Assembly: GCA_958450365.1 (NCBI GenBank)
Contig: CAUEEP010000178.1
Location: 1-64,000, forward strand
Source: Mesorhabditis belari
Lineage: Eukaryota > Nematoda > Chromadorea > Rhabditida > Rhabditidae
Length of the DNA: 64,000 nt
Direction of reading: 5' to 3'
The position numbers were made by a program, and so were the translations under genes. Of the stretch, positions 22,100-33,698 are shown one piece after another (position 1 is the first letter of the stretch; every line of letters begins with the position of its first letter). The notes below the pieces were generated by a model, which made no database searches, was not told the origin of the DNA, and worked only from the letters and a program-made list of their open reading frames with translations.

Positions 22100-25000
22100 T
22101 TAAACCATTTTCTCATACCATTTTTGGGGTTTCCGATTGAAATGCTTCTGAAATTGGCAGTTGAAATTTGAATAAAATAAATGAACAAACCTTTTCTACG
22201 TATTGACATAAACAGTATTGCTTCTTGCAGTGTTTTGGAGAGAAATCACTGACACCGTGCTGGGGTCGAGATGGGAAATTGATTCGGCCCTGGAAATTCG
22301 ATCGATCGATTTGTTTCGAAAAGTTACTGCAAAGCACAGACAAGCTGATATTCGTATTTTATTTGGTATTTGAGTTTTTCTTACCCTGATCCATTTCGTG
22401 CACTAACTTTAACAAATAACAAATCTACTGGAAATTCTGTATATTAGGAATTAGCTGAATGAGAAATGAACTGAAAAGGGAAGGCCAATTGGATAGGCTG
22501 GCCAAATGACATGAGCCATCGATCATTCGACGCTGAATTTCACGCTGAATCCGAATCCGCTTCAAATATAAGTTGATTTTAAACTGCTTCTCATAGAAAT
22601 GTTTAGTTAAGGTTTGAAGCGGAGAACAATTAATTTTGAAAATCCAAAAAAGTAGAACGATGGACCAGAACTAGAGACGGTTTGCCTTCTATTCTAACCC
22701 ACTGTATTCTATTCTAACCTTGTATTCTAATCCACTGTATTCTATTCCAACCTTGTATTCTAACCCACTGCCACTCGGCTATCACTGCTTTTTAAAGTCC
22801 CTGAGAAATCTGCTTATGAACTCGGGGTGTGTTTTTTGAAAACCCATACAAAACGCTTATAACTTTTGACAGCGTGCCGTTTAGCAAAAACGGGGATCAG
22901 ATTCGGATTCAGCGTGAAAGTAGAACGTCGGGATGATCTGCGTCGGATGATCTATGGCTTATCTCATTTGGCCAGCCTATCCAGTTGAAATTCCCTGGTG
23001 AATTTCTTTAACTTAATTTCTAGAGCAATTCAGCTATTGTTGTTAAAACCTGATTTGCTAAGGAATCAAACTGTGAATTGAATTGAATCAAAGTTACTTA
23101 GAACAGACAAAATCTAAAGGAAACATTACGGTAGACTTTCAAATTATCTATCTTTTAAAAAATGTTTTAATAATGGGAAATAATGGCAAGTGAATAACTA
23201 CCAAGTTGAATCAGGTGGTCTAGAAAGTCCACAGCTCAATTCAAACCTTAAACTTCAAGTTATTCAGCTTATTTCGCTAAAGATGAGCCAGTAAAATGTG
23301 TCTTTATGTTATAAAAAATATTATAAATATTATTTCCAAAGAAAACTTTTCGTTAATAAAAGCTACCATCGAAGTGTCCTTAATGAATCCCTGTGAGTAC
23401 TTCAGGATGAGATTTCGGGCTTTCTCCTCGATCTGGAAACTTTTGTAAAGATCGGGAAAGCTTGTTTCGATTATTTATCAGTTTATCTGTTTTTAATTTT
23501 AATAATTTCCAACCTCTCTGGGGGTGACGGTTTTGTTGACGGGAGAAGTTGGATGCAGTGCAGGTCCTCCACCTCCTTCTCCACCTACAACCGCTCCTCC
23601 GCTCGCCTCAATTCGAATCAATCTCTCCACATCTTTCACACAGTCTGTTGTGTCGTGGTAAAGGAGTTGAATCTGTAAATTACTTCCAAGATTAAGCCTG
23701 AATCAGTAGATAATCTGCAAAACGTTTTGGACTTGTAAAGCAGTCCAGTCCAGTGGACTGACTGGATTGGCGGGCTGACTGAGTCTGAATTCATGTCTAA
23801 TATACTCTATCGATATTCTACTCATTTCTACTTGCTGAATAACTTCTCCATTTTACGCTTGATAAACCAGTTCAACTCTTCAACCCACCACAACTTTGTG
23901 ACAAGAGATCTGCCCGCGGTCCTCAATCCCAGCCAGATAACCATATCTCATCAAAATCTTGTTAGCACTCTGGACACAATGTCGGAGACCGATTCGAATC
24001 TGGAAAAGATTTGATGATTGAAATTCTAATAGTTAGTTAGGAGCAAGACTCTAATCATCTGATTATCACAATTTATCAACTACATTAGATGTTTTTTGTC
24101 AGCTCTTACTGTAACTAAATCTACCTGTTTTCTGATAATCGCACATCCAATGATCCCAGCAAATAGCGTGAAACACCAAACGAGGCAGAAAATAAAAACT
24201 GGCAACCCTCCACCCTTTGGACTTGTAAAGAGAACAGCTAGTAGAATGGCCAAGGAAAAGACCATCCAGATAGCGATCACTCGACCGTATAACGTGGAAT
24301 AGCTAAATGAATAAGATATTTAGTCATTCATGTGTTGATTCTAATTTAAACTTGACCAGGATTGATTCAGAGCCAAATTTCCAAGTTAAACCAAGCCTTT
24401 GCTTTACCCTAGTTTTCCAAACTCTAGTCTTTAGCCTTTTGAATCTTCAAGGCTGTAGGCATAGCCTGAACTGACTAGTCATAGCTGTTAAGGGTAACAT
24501 CACAGCTTACAGTCTGAATCGATAATCATTTGTAATCAACTCCATTGCGGTGATGAAATCGTCTGCGGGTAGCTAAAAGTGAATCAAAATAATAGAATTT
24601 TGTTCAATTATCGGTCTCAATAATGTAAAGCGGATCAATTTGATTAGTTCCAAACTATCTAATCAATATCAATCTAACCGTTCCAAACGTTGAACTAATC
24701 AATTGTCTTTTGGACTAAAGGAACTTCTTGTCAACTCTCACCTCAACTCCTCCAGCCGCCAAGATTGCCGGCATGTTGTAAGGGTTATACCGCGGTGGGA
24801 CAACCCATGCACAGTGTGAGTTCTCCGGGTAGATCGTAGCCACGAGTTTTCCGTTCTCTGAAACATACAAAAACATTCTTGATTAGATTCTTGATTGATA
24901 GCGATTATCTGGTATTGCTTTTAATAACAAAAGCTTACTCAATAAGTATCTCCCCGGCTCTTGCTCAAGCGATGGCATTGTGGTGATGATTTTCTTTGGT

Positions 25001-26718
25001 TTGTACTCGTCCTGCTGCGAGAAGACCGGATTTAAACGGGCTGGGTCTAAACATTGTAAGGTCAAACTTAATGCTCTGCAGAACTGTTCCCTAAATACTA
25101 AAATTTTCTTACCTGCTATTATCATAGTTGGTAAAGGAGTGACCGCTTGTGGTGGGGCGTCTTTGTCCTCCTCGATCGCCTCGATCTCCGGGTCGGGTCC
25201 ATCATCCAAAACAAGTGAGTGACGTCTACCCAATGGACCTTCGTCATTCATATCTAGAAAAGTTACTGGATCAGCTTAATAAGCAAAATGATTCGGATAG
25301 ATTATTGGCGGAGTCGAATACTATCTGAAAATTCGAGAAAACTTTTGAATTCCTTTGAATTTTGGGAATTCCAGAAAACTTTTGAGGAATGAGCTGGCCC
25401 AATTGAGTTCCCGATCACGAAAATCTTAATTGAAGCAGATCAGATCCGATCAGCTTCGAATTGAGTCAGAACAGATTGAATTAGGGTATTTTTTTTTTGC
25501 TTTTCTTTGCTTTTCAAAAAGAAGTTATTCAGCGGAAAATTTGTACCGTCTGGTAAAGCGTGCTGCTCTTTTGGAGTCCGTAAAGCGGAAGGAGCGGTAA
25601 GCGACTGACAAGGGAATGGTCAGAAGTGGAAGCGACCCTTTGGGATGAGTGATTTAGCACTTTAGCATTGCTCCTTGATCTTTAATGAATTGGAAATTGT
25701 TTCTAGAGATTAGAGCCTCTCAAGTACGATTCAATTGAGCAAAATATGTGTAATATGATTTGAACCCGAGCAAAAAGCAAAAAGCCGATAGATTTCTTTG
25801 TATACCGTCCTCTTATCCACTGGACTATCAGCTAATATTTGGTTGTCGAGTAAAAAACCTTTTGATGCCAAAAACTTCTTGGCCAAGTATCTCGCTTTTG
25901 AAGATAATATAGTTATAGCTGTAGTTTGAATAAATATCTCAGAGCCAAGTATCTCGCTTTTTTGGTTTTTGGCAACTTTTTTTTACTAATATTTTCATTT
26001 TTTACACAACTAATTTTTACAGCATCGTGATTAGTGTGGTCTATTCTATAAGGTCGGTCCTGAATCGATCAACGTTCGCGAGCTGACAAAGGAATGACCA
26101 GAAGTGAATGTGACCGTTTGGGATGACTCATACCTCATTCGATAGATCTCATGATGAATATTGAGGCCCAAAAAAATTAGGTCCCTAAAGTAACTCTACA
26201 ACGAGAAATGGGGCTGGCAAGAAGCAAAAATGAGATTTTTGACCCTTCTTGACGAGGCTGGAACTTTTTCCTGAATTTTTGAATAATCTTTTTTGCATTT
26301 AATAGAATTTGAATGTAATTGAATTTGGTTATCAATATTCATCATGAGATCTATCGAATGATGTATGACTCATCCCAAACGGTCACTCCCACTTCTGGTC
26401 ATTCCCTTATGAGTCGGTTTTCAGTTTTCTTGACGTCACTATGCCCAAATTCCTGGGATCAATTTTTCCCTTAAATTTAACTGTATTTTTAATACAAATC
26501 TACATTCTGTTAAAATCATTGTGTTATTTAAACAGCAATTAAAGTGAGAGAAAAAGAAACGATGAGAGAAAGACCTTCAAAGTTAAATCATTCAACGCCC
26601 ATTTAACGGATAAAAGCCAAAATTCCCTACCAGATTCAAAAGAAACCCATTCAGAGCCTCTCGAAGATTTTCCCTCGTTTTCCTTCTCCAGAGTGCTTCC
26701 TTTACTCTCAAGCTCCAT
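22100..26718 (-). CDS. TMEM268-like membrane protein, 391 aa, 11 exons
   Basis: Exons in order: 26631-26718, 25113-25253, 24939-25046, 24742-24857, 24511-24572, 24125-24302, 23889-23999, 23514-23672, 23367-23432, 22191-22289, 22100-22147; all phases agree. The ATG at 26718 follows a TTTTCAG acceptor by two bases, which suggests a trans-splice site or 5' UTR intron. The N-terminus is acidic and cytosolic-looking. Two adjacent membrane segments follow (VIAIWMVFSLAILLAVLF; FIFCLVWCFTLFAGIIG). The arrangement NGKLVATIYPENS, VELPADDFI, two TMs, LRHCVQSANKILMRYG, IQLLYHDTTD, EEKARNLILKYSQGF follows animal TMEM268. Its biochemical role in nematodes is unknown. A Gly-rich insert (GGEGGGG) is in the eighth exon. 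It is convergent with the lyase-like gene, with stops 283 bp apart. Confidence 0.75.
22484..22990. repeat. Foldback element with internal TATTCTAACC repeats
   Basis: The left arm has GGATAGGCTGGCCAAATGA then CACGCTGAATCCGAATCCGC; the right arm has GATTCGGATTCAGCGTGA then TTTGGCCAGCCTATCC. The centre (22685-22770) repeats CCACTGTATTCTATTCTAAC. It lies in an intron of the TMEM268-like gene. A single diverged arm recurs at 45500-45650. Confidence 0.75.
25756..25833 (-). repeat. tRNA-like/SINE-like relic
   Basis: On the minus strand a box A-like TAGTCCAGTGGATAAGA and a box B-like GGGTTCAAATC lie about 50 bases apart, separated by an A/T-rich stretch. A sequence of the same make-up is at 45701-45775. 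It lies in the first intron of the TMEM268-like gene. No cloverleaf forms. Confidence 0.5.
26076..26415. repeat. Foldback element; solo arm at 25600-25662
   Basis: The arms contain GGAATGACCAGAAGTGAATG ... TTTGGGATGACTCATAC and ATTCGATAGATCTCATGATG in one orientation and the reverse complements in the other. A single arm (GGGAATGGTCAGAAGTGGAA, TTTGGGATGAGTGATTTAGC) occurs about 450 bp to the left. Both lie in the first intron of the TMEM268-like gene. Confidence 0.75.
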
Positions 26719-27728
26719 TGCTGAAAATATTTTTCATTATATGATGATAAAGTATCTAAATTAAAAACCAAAAAAAAATCGAATTGACTCAAAAGCGATT
26801 CGTTGGCTATTTTTGGTGAATAAGAAGCGTTGTTTTGACGGGAATGCCGTGATATCAAAGAGAAAGATAATTTAGAATGCTGGGAGATTTGGCAAGGATA
26901 AAAACTTGTTTTTCACTTGGTTTCAAGTAATTTTGGTGATAAAGCCATAAATCAGTAGAATAAACTGCATGATTTAAAAAGTTAATATTGTTACATGAAA
27001 GTCTCGCAAAGCTTACACAATTTTTGGGCTTTTTTGGATAAAAGCTGGAGGCAAATGAGAAGTGGAATGGCTACAAAAAAAAGGAACAAAGAAAAGAGAT
27101 TAATCAAGAAATCAATATTCAAAATTAGACTTCAGTTTTGTTGAAGTTTCACAAGTTTAAAGTTCAATAACAATCAGTTTTCGGCTATTGAATTGGCCCA
27201 ATAAAAGTAGCAAAACCATTTACAATCTCAAATTTTCAATCCAACAATATAAAGTTTTCTAATTGAGCTTTTTCAAGTAACAAGCCGTAGCTGATCATAA
27301 AAAGCTGTAAATAAGCAATTAGGCTATAGAAAAAGCATTATTATAAAATAAAACAACTAAATAAAGCTTGGAACTACTTATCTAAACGTAAAAATATTTT
27401 AGTTTACAGATTTGATTTCAAATCTACAAGCAGTACCAGTTTCAAGCGATTCTTAGCCTCACAAAAGCGGTAAATAATTCAAAGCCCTTTTCGGATACAG
27501 CTCCAGAACTATAAATATGGCTGGGAAAAGACCGGTCAACGTAGGGGAAAACAAATATTATTGGGGTGGTCAAGCTGGAAAAGGGAAGAGAGAGGGGTGA
27601 AAGGGTGAAACGATCCCCCTTTGTCCCTTCTATATTATGATCGATGCATGAAATTGGATCACCGTGAATACGGATCAAGTAATTGGGTGTACGATTTGCT
27701 AATTTTAGAGCAACTATTGAAATTATAT

Positions 27729-28006
27729 TGGGTTGGGGAGTATGAAATGGCGGCGTCTTCGGACGAACTTTTGAAAAAAACTAAACCAAAAACCAAACCT
27801 TCAGCACATCCATTCCTATTTCTCAAAAACTGTGCATCAGATTGGGATAAAATTTTAAAATTATTATAATATGATTATAATAAAATTTATAATCAACAAA
27901 ACTTCAATTGTTAGAAGAAAAAAATTCAAGAAAAAGTTATGGTTTATTTTTTTACAAAAGTTTGTCCGAAGACGCCGCCATTTCATACTCCCCAACCCGA
28001 TATTTT
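27729..28006. mobile_element. MITE with ~45-bp inverted ends
   Basis: The ends TTGGGTTGGGGAGTATGAAA and TTTCATACTCCCCAACCCGA continue inward as GGCGGCGTCTTCGGAC and GTCCGAAGACGCCGCC. TA flanks both sides. The TTGGGTTGG tip resembles that of mariner element 1 at 14545, so it may be mobilised by mariner transposase. Confidence 0.85.
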
Positions 28007-28945
28007 AGTTCAACTTCAACTTCAACCGCTAATTGTAATTTTGTGGACTTCTGAAGACTCCAGACTTGAGTATTGCTAATGTTTCATCATCAAAGCTTAC
28101 AAGCAGGAGTGTTCCTGGGTCTGTAAACTAGGCCGAGCCAGACTAGACTCAAACCCGGCCAAGATAGGGCCGCCAGCTCTAACCCTATCTCTGCTTGGCC
28201 TCAGTTAAATTGTCTTTAGAACCTGCTTGTAAATATTAAACGATGTAGATACCTAAATATCTTAGTTAATCATGAGTACTGTAAATAATCTTTAGTTTCT
28301 AAATGCAAACATGTTAATGAACTTTCGAAACACTTATTTGTACAAGGATGAAGCTTAATCAATTAATTGTTTAGAAATTTGGATAAAATGAAGAATATTT
28401 TTAGTCTTTATTGTTATCATCCTATAGAATAAAGTGCAAGAATGATAATTGGTAGGTACGGGAAATCGTTGCTTTTACAGAGAGCCTATTTTCGTTTAGA
28501 TTTAACCAGGCGAGGTAAATATTTTCTTGAAAAGTCGGAGAATTTTTCACAAAAAAGAAATAAAGATATTTATTTAATCATCATTTTTGAGAGACTGAAA
28601 CTTGGGCGGACTTGGAGAAAAGGCTGATTCATTGATTGTCAATTTACACGAGAATGCGAGTGAGTGATGCGATGAACAAGAAAAATGAGTCAATCGATAA
28701 GAAAAATTGTAGAAACGACATCTTACAGTCTTTAAACTTGGAAAGAAAATAGAATTATTGTTCGATATGATTAAGCGAGATCAGTAAAAAGTCAGTAAGC
28801 CCAAAAAAGGTACTTCCCGGTTATATTCCTATCACAATATTCCATAATTTTACATTTTGTGAAATTATCATTCATCAAACAAGAATCAAAGATCTATAAT
28901 ATTTTGAGTTGAAAATTAATTTAATGAGAGATAGTAGTAAGTTTT

Positions 28946-29360
28946 ATTGGCTCTTGCGTAGTTTCCGGGTATTATGGAATATTTTAGACAACTCGTCACG
29001 CTTTGAAGGCCTATAACTTTGTACAGAGGTAATATTTTAGTTAACTTTTTATATCATTATACAGAGGACATTTCAGGCTTTCAAATGATACCAAATAGAG
29101 CTTGATTGGATAATCAAGTCCAAGAAAATCAGAGTCAACTCTGAGCAAATGAGGCCTAGCTAACTCGGGTGTCGTGTCGCCTTGTTTGCATGAGAATGAA
29201 AAATCCAATCAAGCTCTATTTGGTATCATTTGAAAGCCTGGAATGTCTTCTGTATAAAGATATAAAAAGTTAACTAAAATATTACCTCTGTACAAAGTTA
29301 TAGGCCTTCAAAGCGTGACGACCTGTTCAAAATACCAGGAAACTACGCAGGAGCCGTTTT
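28946..29360. repeat. Large foldback element with ~160-bp arms
   Basis: Long near-identical inverted arms: TGGCTCTTGCGTAGTTTCC at the left, GGAAACTACGCAGGAGCC at the right, and continuing inside ATAACTTTGTACAGAGGTAA against TTACCTCTGTACAAAGTTAT. The loop (about 29110-29200) is unique. Some arm mismatches show age. Non-coding. Confidence 0.9.
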
Positions 29361-30264
29361 ATTTTAAGCTTTATTTACGTTAAATTTGTAAATGGCAAAT
29401 TGCAGGATAAATCTCGCAAATTGTCGGTTTTTTTAGCTTTAAGCCGATTAGATAAACTGTCAATTTTAATCAGAAATAGCAGAAAAGTTTAAAAGCTTGC
29501 TGAGCTATAAAGATCTTAGATTCTCATAGGTTTTCAATAAATAAACGTATAAAACCTATTTCTTCAGAGAAAAATGGACAAAAGTGATCAAATGAAAACT
29601 CTGAGATCGAAAAAATTTAAGAATTAAACTTTAAACTATCAGCTTAACAGGCAAAAAGTAGAATCTATTTCTCCGAAGAAATCTGAATGGACAAAGATTT
29701 GTTTGAGTGAGAAAAAGAGACTAACAGAACCGACACAGCCATTTCTTTCTCTCAGTCTTTCCTCTTTTTTGCGCGTGACATACAAACCTTTTTCTACATA
29801 CAGTCAGTTTCTCTAAAATAGGAGAACGACATAAAATTGGAAAAAAGAAAAAGAAAAAGATCGATATCTCGCAAATCTCCCAAATGGAGGCTCTCTTTTG
29901 TGGGAAGATCTCGTAAACAACTTTTGACGATTACGTGTCGTATGAAGATTATTATTTGAATGTTGACTGTAATAGGAAAACAAGGATTTGCAAAGAAAAC
30001 GATAGAAAAATAATACTAGGGAAGGGCAATTCTATAACATTTTATTTTATTTTGAGACACCCTGTATTACCCAATTTCAAAATAACAAATAATCTGGATT
30101 TTCAAAGGTTTAAAGATTTCGAGATTTGAATTCCCAGCAGACTTTTCTATTGTAAAAGTTAAGAGTTAGACATTTTATGAGAATATATGAAAACAAATCA
30201 AATCAAAACGTCTCCAACAAGAAACAGCTCAATCCAAATCAATATGCAGGTGCGGGTTGGTGAG

Positions 30265-30425
30265 ATGAACGAGGTAACAACGGAAGAGAATGAGAAAAGA
30301 GAAAAATCGAGAGAAAGGAAATGAGGTGGACAGTTCGATTGAGGGGGAAGGGAGAAGGACGGAGAGGAGAAGGATGGAGAGGAGAAAGGACATGAAAGGA
30401 CAAGAAAGGACAACAAAGAGAATAA
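30265..30425 (+). repeat. GA-rich (purine) tract
   Basis: A strongly purine-biased plus strand rich in GAGAA, GGAGA and AAGGA units, e.g. GGAGAGGAGAAGGATGGAGA. No coding signal; the Ser/Pro-rich frame on the other strand is a by-product. Confidence 0.7.
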
Positions 30426-30706
30426 AGCAAAGAATTTTAATAGAATTGATTTAATTTTATGTATACTCAAATTGTGGAAAGAAAAAGTGGGAATCAATCG
30501 GAAAAGAAAGATCAAAGAGAGCTTTTACAAGAAGCCAAGGCAATATTAGTAAAACTGACTTAATAAAAGTGACTTTTAAAATTAATCCAACAAATTCAGG
30601 TCTATCAACTTGTTCTCCCCATCAGTCTATGTTTAATTTCTTATCCATTTCTAATCCATTTTCTCCAATATCTTTTTTGAAATGCCAGTATTTGATTGAC
30701 AAATAC

Positions 30707-31297
30707 AGGATGACACAAAAGTTCAAAGTCACCTTGTTTTTCGATCAAATTTAGCTTTTAAGACAACAAAAAACTATCCAACACTGAATTTTCTTATAAA
30801 AGTTGATAATTATAGCAAGTTTATGTTAAATTTAAGGCTTTTGCAAAGATTTAAGGCAATTTTAGGCAAAGATCAGATCTTCTAATTGACAATATATCGC
30901 CAGAATCAACCCAAATGCCTGGTCGCTTGAATTTCTCTCAAAAATCATTTGAATTCTCCGAAATTTCTAATTAAACATAGTCAGTGAAAAGCTATTCAAT
31001 TTTTTAAACTCTCTCTAAACAAATAGCAAAATTTCAGGTTGATTGAAGCTGAAAGGCAAAACCTATAGCTTTAAAAAGTTGGCGAGTCGTTATCGAATTT
31101 CAAGTTTTAACTGTTATTTCAAGAAAATAGGTCTATATATTCGATGAGAAGGTTTTGTTTTTGTGGAAAAATGTTTTCTAGACCAAAATTTCATCTAGAT
31201 TTCAAATTTCTAAACCGTTTTTCAAAAAAATTTCTGTTGGAGGTGCCTAGAAGTCTAAAAACGAGGTGGCTCCGAACTTTTGTGTCACCCTTTATTG
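30707..31297. mobile_element. Inverted-ended element with AGGATGACACAAAAGTTC tips
   Basis: The left end ACAGGATGACACAAAAGTTC is matched by the right end GAACTTTTGTGTCACCCT about 590 bp away. The tip also resembles the palindrome at 55832-56196 (AGGATGACTGAAAAGTCC). The interior is A/T-rich with no full ORF. Confidence 0.6.
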
Positions 31298-31822
31298 GAA
31301 CTAATAATCTAATAAATACAGGAACCGATAATCTAATAAAAACTAACAATAAGCCTGTTTTCTTCAATTAAATCGTGCATCAAATCATTTCAAAACAACT
31401 ATTGAACAGCAAATTAAACAGCAAATCAACAAATGTTCTTAAGTCCATTTGTTTTCAAAATTTGATCCCACCTATTACAACTTGATTTCTCCGCAAAGAT
31501 TTCGTCATTTTCTTGCAAAATTTTACGAATCGACTAAAGGATCAAGTAAATGATACGTATATTTTAAGAAATTGTTGATTTTTCTTGCTTTCAAAGTTTT
31601 TAAAGACAATAATTCAAATTTGAGAGGAAGCCTAATGCTCTGTTTTCCTCTGCATTTTCTAAAGCGTTTCTACTTTTGAAAACTACTGTAATCCTGCCTC
31701 TAGTCTGTCTACTTTTATATTTTTCAGCATCTTTCGTAAATCCAGGCTGGCTTAGACGAAAAGTAGATTAATTAGATAAAACTAGATCCAAGATTACGAA
31801 AGTTTTCGAAAGTTTACACGTT

Positions 31823-32463
31823 TTATTAGCTTGCCCGAAGTCTTTGGACATTTTTTTACAAATCTGTCTGGAAATTTTTATGTTTCAATGTTTTAAAAGT
31901 TAGAAAATGTTTACAAAAGAAAACTTCATCAATTGGTCTACGATTTGCTCTGGATAGATATTAATTATACACTTTTTTATCTTTTTACACAATCTGGACC
32001 CGTTTCCAAGAAAATCCGGACGCAAAAGTTAATTTTGATAAAAAATTCGATAAAATTGGTTGAATTGGTTAGTACAAAGGAATTGGTTAAACAGATTTTT
32101 TTGAAAATTTGTCTATATGCCTAACTTTTTATGCTCTTTCTTTTTTCTATTGGCATCAGAATAGGTTTGTTTGGGCCAAGGTGTCTAATTGCATGATCAT
32201 GTCGTTGCTCTTTTTGACTGTCTGAGTTTGAACTCCGAACAAAAAGCCAAAAACAAAGCATTTCTTAAGATTTCAATGATCTTTTATAGAGAAATAGTAG
32301 GTTTTTTAAATAGAGGAAACCGTAGGTGAATTGCTTATTCTTAAATAGAAAAATAGTAGGCGTTTTTCATGGAGGAAACCGTAGGTCAATCGATTGATTA
32401 TTTTTAAATAGCTTTTTAAATGAAGTTTTTAAATTTAACTTTTTAAAGACTTGGCCAACCTAA
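31823..32463. mobile_element. ~520-bp non-autonomous mariner-tipped family, copy 1
   Basis: The right end AAAGACTTGGCCAACCTAAT and interior AAATTTGTCTATATGCCTAA match the copy at 51118-51631. Two tandem ~60-bp units (AATAGTAGG ... GGAAACCGTAGGT) at 32290-32400 make this copy longer. The left end is diverged. Confidence 0.6.
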
Positions 32464-33698
32464 TAGAAAACGCATTAGGGAATTTGCAAAGACTAGATTT
32501 CACAAAGGTCAATCAATTGATAAAGTGAAGAACAAAAAAGACTCCGTCAATGCGATTTACTGAAGAAGATGCGATGCGTTTGTGTGGTGTCAGGCTCTAT
32601 AAGAGAGTATTTTCTTTTTTTTTCCTTTTTTAGTTTGATTCTCCTACTTACCTCTCTCCTCTTTTCTCTTCTCTTTAAGAGAGTGAAGAAGAGGACCCTT
32701 CGGTCACCGCTAAGCCAAATAGAGTAGCACGTCTTGGTCTCGAAAATTTCTCTTTACCACAAAGTTTTTCAACGGTTCAAGATCAGACTTTTAGATTAGC
32801 TTTTGTAGCTTTTGTAGTTGTGTAGCTAACAATACAGTTAGCCTTGTTGTCTATTAGATTCAAGATTTGCAAGTGAACATTTTCCAGACTTGCCAGAAAA
32901 CTGACAGAAAAAAAAGGAAATTTTGTTGAAAAGATACCTAAATCTTTGAAGATCTGCAAGAAAACGACAAAGTTTTAACAAAAATAGAATCTAAACGAAA
33001 TCACAAACGTTTTTATTTGCTAAGATTTGTAGAAAAGACGGTTCTTCATAAAAATAAATAAACTTTTAATGAAAGATTAGTTTTTTTAACATTTTACTTG
33101 AAGTTGATTCACTTTTAGCACGATTGAAGCCAGCTTTTTAATTAATAATAGAAAGATTATATCTGGCAGACTTAATTTTCTTTGTTTTCTCTTAACAGCT
33201 GAGAATTTGAGAAAGTTTTGAGAAAATTTGAGAAATTTACAACTTAGCAAGTTAAAATAAAAAAGATCTCTAGAAAAAATAAAAAGTCTTCTTCTTTGAG
33301 CTTCAAAAGTACAGTACTATTCTCAAAACCTTTCTCAACTCTATGAATCACTTTTGTTGTTGATCAGAAGCTTTACCAATAAGGAAATGTCAACTTTCTG
33401 GGCTTAAACCGAAAAAAAATCGCTTTTTGCTTACAAAATCGCTTTTCACGTACAAGGAAGTCTCTTTTAACTAAAAAAAGACTCTTCTTCTTTTCCCCCA
33501 AAGGCAACATTGATGAGAAGCTGAAAGACTCAAAGACAAAAGGATCTCACCCCCGAAAATACCTCAAATACAGCTTACTCTTTGGGTTCCCAAAGATACA
33601 TTTGATTGTAATTTGAACTTTTAATAATCAAAGTGAAATTTATCCGATCACTGAAAATATGAGCAATTTCATTGAGATCCAAAAATTGTACACAAGAA

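Larger units (their letters stand above)
26719..33698. other. Gene-poor 7-kb spacer
   Basis: No exon with convincing splice signals or a family match was found. It contains three foldback or inverted-ended elements (27729-28006, 28946-29360, 30707-31297), a purine-rich tract (30265-30425), one copy of the ~520-bp non-autonomous family (31823-32463) and A/T-rich sequence. Short open frames here have no support. Confidence 0.5.

Noticed and set aside
27621..27869. 82-codon plus-strand ORF
   Set aside because: Its second half is the left end and interior of the MITE at 27729-28006.
30198..30515. 105-codon Ser/Pro-rich minus-strand ORF
   Set aside because: Low-complexity product of the purine-rich tract.
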